From JBBSAT01 sp046351235 (GTDB taxonomy: Bacteria; Myxococcota_A; Polyangia; Polyangiales; Sandaracinaceae): a stretch of 64,000 nt of DNA. The notes under the pieces were generated by a model, which saw nothing but the letters and a program-made list of their open reading frames with translations, searched no databases and was not told the DNA's origin. The DNA lies in assembly GCA_046351235.1 (NCBI GenBank), contig JAXLYV010000001.1, positions 1,426,001 through 1,490,000 on the forward strand, given 5' to 3'. Position numbers and translations under genes: made by a program. The number at the start of each line of letters is the position of its first letter. The first letter of the stretch is position 1. Shown here one piece after another: positions 58,436-64,000 of the stretch.

Positions 58436-59881
58436 TCACAAGAGCGGCGACATCAAGCGACCGATCGACTCGAGCAGGCGCGCGCCGTGGCTTCGCTTCT
58501 CCCAGGCGGCCGGAAGCACCTCGCGCGCGTGGGCGGCGTCTTCCGTGAACAGCCCCTCCAGCTGCCGCACGAGGCCCGCGTCGTAGAGGACGGCGATGAG
58601 CTCGAAGTTCAGGCGGAAGCTACGCACGTCGAGGTTCGCGCTGCCGACCGTCGCGAAGCGGCCGTCCACCACGAGCGTCTTGGTGTGGAGCATCGCGCCG
58701 CGCTCGCCCTCGTACTCGAGGATGCGCACGCCGGCCGCGAGCAGCTCTTCGTAGAAGCTGCGCCCCGCGTGCTGCGTGAGGCCCCAGTTCGAGCGGGCGT
58801 TCGTCAGCAGACGCACGTCCACGCCGCGCGCGGCCGCCGTGGTGAGCGCCATGAAGATGGCGCGGTCCGGGACGAAGTAGGGCGTCGTCACCCACACGCG
58901 CTCCTGCGCCGCCGCGATGGCGGCGAAGTAGAGGCGATGGATCCGCTCGAGCGTCTGGTCGGGGCCGCTCTCGACGATCTGCATCGTCGTCGCGCCAGCG
59001 GGCGGGGGATCCGGCACGTAGCGCGGATCGACGAGGTCCTCGCGCGTGGCGAAGAACCAGTCCTCGGCGAACACGGCCGCGAGCTGGGCCACCGCCGGGC
59101 CTTCCACGCGAAGATGGACGTCGCGCCAGCCGACGAAGCGGTCCGACACGTTCACGCCACCGCAGAGCCCGACCTTTCCGTCGACGACGACGAGCTTGCG
59201 GTGATTGCGGAGGTTGATCGTCGCCGCGCGGCGGATCGGATCGAGCGGGAAGAACGCCGCCGAGCGCCCGCCCTTCTTGCGCAGCGAGCGCAGGCGAGGC
59301 CCGAGCCCCGCCGAGCCGAACGCATCGTAGAGGAGCCGGACCTCGACGCCGCGCTCTCGCGCGCGCTCGAGCGCCCGCACGATGCGGCCCCCCGCCTCGT
59401 CGGCGCGGAACACGTAGTACTGCAAGTGCACGTGGTCGCGCGCGGCCTCGATCGCGGCCTCCAGCGCGGCATACGTCGCGGGCGCGCCGACGAGCACCTC
59501 GACCGCGTTCCCCGGGCGCACCTCGGCGCGCCCCATCCGCGCCGCGAGACGCATCACGCCTCGCAGCTCCGCCGGCGCCTCGTCGATCACCGTCTTGCGC
59601 GCACCCTCGGACACCGACCCGGAGACGCGGTCGCGCAGCTTCGCGCGCAAGGGCTCGTTCACCTGCTTGCGCACGCGCACGGGGCGCCGGATGCGATCGC
59701 GCCCGAGGTACCAGAAGAGCACGACGCCCAGCGCCGGGAACGCGAGCAGCACGAAGATCCACGCGAAGGTCGACGCCGGCTCCTTCTTCCGAAGGAGCAC
59801 GAGCGGGATGAACGCGAGCGCGAGCACCTCGAACGCGGTGACCAGGAGCGAGGCCACCGAGGTGAGATCGAGGCCCTGCAC
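58436..59881 (-). CDS. cls: Cardiolipin synthase (phospholipase D family)
   Basis: A protein of 481 residues with two N-terminal membrane segments (about 8-28 and 38-58) and two HKD motifs: HRKLVVVDGK (about 222) and HTKTLVVDGR (about 402). It condenses two phosphatidylglycerols to cardiolipin at the inner membrane. GTG at 59881 is chosen because GGAG lies 6 nt upstream and the first membrane segment follows at once. It starts 13 bases after the TPR lipoprotein stop, so the two are cotranscribed. Confidence 0.93.
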   Translation of the reverse strand: MQGLDLTSVASLLVTAFEVLALAFIPLVLLRKKEPASTFAWIFVLLAFPALGVVLFWYLGRDRIRRPVRVRKQVNEPLRAKLRDRVSGSVSEGARKTVIDEAPAELRGVMRLAARMGRAEVRPGNAVEVLVGAPATYAALEAAIEAARDHVHLQYYVFRADEAGGRIVRALERARERGVEVRLLYDAFGSAGLGPRLRSLRKKGGRSAAFFPLDPIRRAATINLRNHRKLVVVDGKVGLCGGVNVSDRFVGWRDVHLRVEGPAVAQLAAVFAEDWFFATREDLVDPRYVPDPPPAGATTMQIVESGPDQTLERIHRLYFAAIAAAQERVWVTTPYFVPDRAIFMALTTAAARGVDVRLLTNARSNWGLTQHAGRSFYEELLAAGVRILEYEGERGAMLHTKTLVVDGRFATVGSANLDVRSFRLNFELIAVLYDAGLVRQLEGLFTEDAAHAREVLPAAWEKRSHGARLLESIGRLMSPLL

Positions 59882-59894
59882 CCTGATCTCCAGC

Positions 59895-60950
59895 TCAGTG
59901 CTGGCGCTGCACGTACGAAAGACGCCCCCGCGCGTCGCTCGCCTCGGGAGCGTCGGGCGCGGCGCGCAGGAAGGCCTGGTACTCGGCCGCGGCCTCGGGC
60001 CACGCCTGCCGCGCGGCGAGCATGTTCGCCAGCAGATAGTGCGTCGTCGCGTAGCTCGGCTCACTCGCGAGCAGATCGCGCAGGCGCTGCTCGGCCTGCG
60101 GTCGCGAGCCCGCCGCGAACTCCGCGAGCGCGAGCTCTGCGGTGAGCGCGGCGGGCACGTCCCCTTCGCTCGCCTCGACCGCCTCGTTCAGCGCACGCAC
60201 CGCCATCGCCGGATCGCCCGCGCGGCGCAGACCACTCCCGATCGCCGCGAGCACCGCCGCGTCACCGCCCGCGAGCGGCAGCGCGCGCCGCAGCTCGATG
60301 AGCGCGTTCTGCTCCTGCCCCTGATCGAGCAGCAGGAGCCCGAGCTGCGTGCGGCTCGTGGGCTCGCGCGGCGCGAGGCGCATCACCGTGCGGTACTCCT
60401 CGGCGGCCCCCGCGGGATCGCCCGCGTCCTCGAGCGCGAGCCCGAGGTTGAGGTGCGCCGAGGCGAAGCCCGGCCGGATCGCGATCGCCTGCCGCAGGAT
60501 CGTGATGCCTTCCTCGAGTCGATCGGTGTCGCGAAGCAGCGTGCCGAGGTTGTTGAGCGCCTCGGTGAACTCCGGGCTCGCGCGCAGCGCCGAGCGATAG
60601 GCCTGCTCGGCCGCCGCGACGTCGTCGAGCATCTCGCGGGCGAGGCCCAGATCGAGCCAGGCGCGCAGGTCGTCGGGATGCGCCGCGACGATGGCGTCGA
60701 GCATCTGCCCCGCCTCGCGGGGCCTGCCTTCCGCGAGCGTGCTCTCGGCCTCCATCACCTCGGGTGAGGCGGGCGGCGCGGCGGCGGCCTCGGCCTCGTC
60801 CTCGAACATGATGGCCTCGTCCCCACCGCTGCTTCCGTCCGAGCCGGAGGCCGTCGATCCACCGCCCGAGCGCGACGAGGCGGTGCTCTGCGGGGTGCAC
60901 GCGAGGGCACAGAGACACAGGAGGACCGCGAGACGGGGTCGCATGCGCAT
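59895..60950 (-). CDS. TPR-repeat lipoprotein
   Basis: A protein of 351 residues. Signal peptide with lipobox ALAC (Cys about 18), a Ser/Gly-rich acidic spacer, then about seven TPR units (about 65-345; for example NLGTLLRDTDRLEEGITILR and AHLNLGLALEDAGDPAGAAE). Such lipoproteins act as envelope scaffolds (PilF/Pilotin- or NlpI-like roles are possible). ATG at 60950 or 60944. It lies between glnD and cls on the same strand. Confidence 0.88.
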   Translation of the reverse strand: MRMRPRLAVLLCLCALACTPQSTASSRSGGGSTASGSDGSSGGDEAIMFEDEAEAAAAPPASPEVMEAESTLAEGRPREAGQMLDAIVAAHPDDLRAWLDLGLAREMLDDVAAAEQAYRSALRASPEFTEALNNLGTLLRDTDRLEEGITILRQAIAIRPGFASAHLNLGLALEDAGDPAGAAEEYRTVMRLAPREPTSRTQLGLLLLDQGQEQNALIELRRALPLAGGDAAVLAAIGSGLRRAGDPAMAVRALNEAVEASEGDVPAALTAELALAEFAAGSRPQAEQRLRDLLASEPSYATTHYLLANMLAARQAWPEAAAEYQAFLRAAPDAPEASDARGRLSYVQRQH

Positions 60951-61024
60951 GAGACGGGCGAGTTCACCTTCCGTGCTGCGCGCTGTCCACCAAAATGCGG
61001 CCGCTCGCGCCGCCGGCGACGCGC

Positions 61025-63739
61025 TCAGGCGGCGGCGAGCTGCTCGATCGCGCGCGTGAGCGAGGCGCGCACGCTCTCCACGGCCTCGGCCCCGAGCTTC
61101 GCGCCCCGGGCGTCGGTCACGTAGAACACGTCCGCCACGCGCTCGCCCTCGGTCGACACCTTCGAGAGCGCGATCGAGATCCCGGCCTCGTGGAGCGCGC
61201 GCGCGATGGCGTGCAGCAGGCCGAAGCGGTCGCGCGTGAACACGTCGACGACGGTGAAGCGCGGCGAGACCTCGTTGTCGACGAGGATCTCCGTCCGCAC
61301 GTCGGGCCGCTTGCGCTCGGCCCACGAGGGCGCGGCCGTGCGCCGCGCGAGCACGTCGGCGAGCGCGATCTTGCCGCCGAGCAGCCCCTCGAGATCCCGC
61401 GAGACGCGCGCGAGCGTGGCGGGATCCACCGGATCGCCGTCCACGCTGCCGGGGTGACGCACGTGGAAGACGTCGAACGCCTCGGCGCCGCTCGCGCCCG
61501 CCCGCGTGTAGATGTGCGCGCTCTGCACCGCCAGGCGACTGCCGGCGAGCACGGCGGCGATGTCGGCGAGCAGACCGGGGCGGTCGTCGGTGACGACCAC
61601 GAGCTCGCCCTCCCCTTCGACGCCGTTCGATGCGCGCATGGCGGCCACGTGCACCGGCCCGCGGCGCGCGCCGGCGATCGCGGCGTGCTCGGCCGCGAGA
61701 CCGACCCCGTGCGTGAGCAGGTAGCGATCGGGCATCCCGGCCACGAAGGCCAGCGTGGCTGGCTCGCCCGCGTATCTCTCGCGCGCGGCGGCGCGCAGCT
61801 GCTCGGCACGCGAGGGTGGCGTCGTCCCGCTCGCCGCCGCCTCGATGGCGCCGCGCGCCGCGAGGAAGAGGTCGTCGAGCATGCGGGCCTTCCACGACGA
61901 GAGAGCGGTCGGGCTCGTGGTGCCGAGATCCACGAGCGTCAGCAAGTAGAGATCGCGGAGGCGCTCCACGGTGCCGATGGCCTCCACGACCTCGCGCAGC
62001 GTGGAGGGGTCGCTCGTGTCGCGGCGCATCGCCCAGTGGTAGAGCCGCAGGTGGTCGCGCACGAGCCACTCCACGTGGCGCGCGTCCTCCTCGGAGAGCC
62101 CGAGCCGGCGGGCGGCCGGGAGCGCGAGCTCGGCGCCGATGACGGAGTGGTCGCGGCCGCGGCCCTTGCCCACGTCGTGCAGGAGGACGCCCACGAAGAG
62201 CGCCACGCGCGAGGGCGCCTCGCTCGCGAGCTGCGTCGCGAGCGGCAGCGGCTCCGCCTCGTCGCCGCGGAGCACCGCGCGCAGCCGATCGACCGCCGCG
62301 ATCGAGTGAACGTCGACCGTATACACGTGATAGACGTCGTGCTGCACGCGCCCCGTGACCGGCTCGAACTCGGGCAGCATCGCGAGCAGGAGGCCGACCT
62401 CGTGCAGCTCGCCGAGGATCGAGCCGCTCGTGGTCGAGCTCGGGCGCGCGGGCGCCTCGGCGCTCGTCGAGAGCAGCTCGAGGAAGATCTCCTTCGCCTC
62501 GGGGCTCTCGCGGAGCGCCGCGCACCACGCGGCATCGGCCGCCACGCGCGCGATGGTCTCGCGCGCGAAGCCGTACGCCGGTAGGCCGCGCCGCATCACC
62601 TGGCGATAGAGACGCAGCGCGAGCGCGGGATCGCTTCCGAGGCGCTCGCTGTCCTTGAGCGTGATGCGCCCGTCGAAGACGAGCGTGCCGTCGCCGTTGT
62701 CGTCGCTGCGCGCGCGCTCGCGGCGCTCGGGCTCGACGGCCGCCTCGAGCACACGCTCGCCGACCTGCTCGATCGCGCGCGCGTGGCGGTAGTAGCTCTG
62801 CATGAACCGCTCGACGCCGAGCTGCCCCGCCGCCGCGCCCGGGCTCGCCTCGTCCACGTAGCCGAGGCGCGCGGCCACCTCTTCTTGATCCTCGAAGGTG
62901 AGGCGGTCCTGACGGCGCCCGGCCCGCAGGTGGAGCTGCTGGCGGATGGTCCACAGCGCGCTCTGCGCGGCCGCGAGCGCATCGGCCTCGCGGCTCACGA
63001 GCAGGCTCGCGCGCACCGCCTCGTCGGTCGTGCGCACGCCCTTCCGGATCTGCATCGCCCAGAGGACGAGATCGAGATCGCGCAGGCCGCCGCAGCCGTG
63101 CTTCACGTCGGGCTCGAGCAGGTAGCGCGAGCCACCGAAGCGCTCGTGGCGCGCGAGCCGCTCGTCGATGAGCTTCTGGACGAGCTCGGTGCCGCCCGGA
63201 TCGAAGACCTGGCGCCGCGCGCCCCGGAGCAGCTCGTCGACCAGCGAGGCGTCGCCCGCCACGCGACGCGCATCGAGCAGCATCGTCGCCGTGCGCAGGT
63301 CCTCGCGCGCGAGCTGGAGCGTGGACTCGACGCCGCGCACGGCGTGCCCGATCTCGAGCCCGAGATCCCAGAGCGGATAGAGCAGCGCCTCGGCGACCTT
63401 CGCCGCGCGCACGTCGTCCTCGCGCTCGGCGAGCACGATGAGATCGAGATCGCTGTGCAGACCGAGGTGCCCGCGGCCGTAGCCGCCGACGGCGACGAGC
63501 GCGAGGCGCATCATCTCGCCGCGCGTGCGGAGCGTGGCCTCGGCGGCGCAGTAGAGCGCCGAGAGCATCCCGTCGACGATGCGCGCGTGGAGCGTCGCGA
63601 CCGGGAGGCCGCCCTCGCCCGCCCGCAGGCGTCCCTCGAGCGAGGAGCGATGGCGGTCGCGATACTCCTGGCAGACCGCGCCCAGCATCGGCGCCAGGGC
63701 AGTCAGATCCAGATCCGGACGAGCGGCGCCATCGGCCAT
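61025..63739 (-). CDS. glnD: PII uridylyltransferase / uridylyl-removing enzyme GlnD
   Basis: GlnD senses glutamine and uridylylates or deuridylylates PII to control nitrogen metabolism. The 904-residue length fits. The nucleotidyltransferase site is GGYGRGHLGLHSDLDLIVL (about 85-103), the HD hydrolase domain VLLHDVGKGRGRDHSVIG (about 515-532), and two ACT domains close the protein (about 700-780 and 815-895). ATG at 63739 is preferred to a TTG two codons upstream. It is divergent from the unknown gene at 63879 (139-base gap). Confidence 0.95.
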   Translation of the reverse strand: MADGAARPDLDLTALAPMLGAVCQEYRDRHRSSLEGRLRAGEGGLPVATLHARIVDGMLSALYCAAEATLRTRGEMMRLALVAVGGYGRGHLGLHSDLDLIVLAEREDDVRAAKVAEALLYPLWDLGLEIGHAVRGVESTLQLAREDLRTATMLLDARRVAGDASLVDELLRGARRQVFDPGGTELVQKLIDERLARHERFGGSRYLLEPDVKHGCGGLRDLDLVLWAMQIRKGVRTTDEAVRASLLVSREADALAAAQSALWTIRQQLHLRAGRRQDRLTFEDQEEVAARLGYVDEASPGAAAGQLGVERFMQSYYRHARAIEQVGERVLEAAVEPERRERARSDDNGDGTLVFDGRITLKDSERLGSDPALALRLYRQVMRRGLPAYGFARETIARVAADAAWCAALRESPEAKEIFLELLSTSAEAPARPSSTTSGSILGELHEVGLLLAMLPEFEPVTGRVQHDVYHVYTVDVHSIAAVDRLRAVLRGDEAEPLPLATQLASEAPSRVALFVGVLLHDVGKGRGRDHSVIGAELALPAARRLGLSEEDARHVEWLVRDHLRLYHWAMRRDTSDPSTLREVVEAIGTVERLRDLYLLTLVDLGTTSPTALSSWKARMLDDLFLAARGAIEAAASGTTPPSRAEQLRAAARERYAGEPATLAFVAGMPDRYLLTHGVGLAAEHAAIAGARRGPVHVAAMRASNGVEGEGELVVVTDDRPGLLADIAAVLAGSRLAVQSAHIYTRAGASGAEAFDVFHVRHPGSVDGDPVDPATLARVSRDLEGLLGGKIALADVLARRTAAPSWAERKRPDVRTEILVDNEVSPRFTVVDVFTRDRFGLLHAIARALHEAGISIALSKVSTEGERVADVFYVTDARGAKLGAEAVESVRASLTRAIEQLAAA

Positions 63740-63878
63740 GCGCAAGCTCGAAAATGGTTCCGGATCGGCACGAGGGCAAGTTATTCCCGAATCGCGGCAT
63801 CGGCCGACGCGGCGGCGGCCCCCCCGACCGTTCCGCGCGGCCGTTGCGCGCTCGGCTCCGGCGCCCTACGCGTCGGCG

Positions 63879-64000
63879 ATGAAGCGCTCTTTCGTGCTCG
63901 TGCACTCCGACGGCCCGCTCGTGCGCGAGGGCCGCGCCGTCTTCGACGAGAGTGAGCTCGGCGCGCTCGGGCTCGCGCCCGCCACCGCGCGCCCGCTTCG
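63879..64000 (+). CDS. Unknown protein, cut by window edge
   Basis: Only the first 40 residues are seen (MKRSFVLVHSDGPLVREGRA then an acidic and Ala/Leu-rich stretch). The frame is open to the edge. No family is recognised. Divergent from glnD. Confidence 0.55.
   Translation, partial: MKRSFVLVHSDGPLVREGRAVFDESELGALGLAPATARPL

Overview
The window is GC-rich chromosomal DNA from a myxobacterium-like bacterium (Myxococcota). I infer Polyangiales, perhaps Sandaracinaceae, from gene content only. The signs are: lipoproteins whose mature N-termini are Asp/Gly/Ala-rich (DAG/DGG runs); a Hanks-type Ser/Thr kinase; sigma-54 activators fused to FHA, TPR or membrane modules; a FrzS-like pseudo-receiver/coiled-coil protein; paired ArsA-like ATPases; and compact genes joined by ATGA/GTGA overlaps. 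Codon use looks even throughout. The only clear mobile element is a group II intron.

Layout. 1-9.4 kb: a truncated membrane sigma-54 activator, a Ser/Thr kinase, RadA, a ComF-like phosphoribosyltransferase, a VWA lipoprotein and a TPR protein. 9.4-17.2 kb: a two-gene unit of an NAD-binding SDR protein and a lysophospholipid-acyltransferase-like protein carrying 23 copies of an SSAGSV repeat, then a polytopic GT-C-like membrane protein, small unknown proteins, an Imm5-like protein and a hemerythrin-like protein. 17.2-22.7 kb: a cobalamin riboswitch controlling a propeller-like lipoprotein and a TonB-dependent receptor, with a second propeller-like lipoprotein divergent from them. 22.7-33.3 kb: metabolic and envelope genes (PLP deaminase, VOC protein, DUF2452, Rieske oxygenase, DUF4328, aconitase, an outer-membrane protein behind a sigma-54-type promoter, GST). 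33.4-38.9 kb: a tight operon of FrzS-like protein, glycerate kinase and two ArsA-like ATPases. 39-49.6 kb: sterol-desaturase-like hydroxylase, lipoproteins, an ATP-grasp enzyme with a TTG start, and two large sigma-54 activators. 49.8-51.9 kb: a group II intron sitting in the loop of a hairpin just after a HelD-like helicase gene. 52-64 kb: helicase, hotdog thioesterase, PLP aldolase-like enzyme, MlaF-like ABC ATPase, cardiolipin synthase, TPR lipoprotein, GlnD and the start of an unknown gene.

How the parts fit. The riboswitch unit is the best supported functional system: low B12 should raise a receptor and a surface lipoprotein that plausibly captures cobalamin, analogous to the Bacteroidetes BtuB/BtuG pair. 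Three sigma-54 activators and two near-consensus -24/-12 elements suggest local use of sigma-54. Convergent genes are separated by very short gaps or overlap. I recognised no tRNA, rRNA or CRISPR array. Family names come from motif reading, not database searches.
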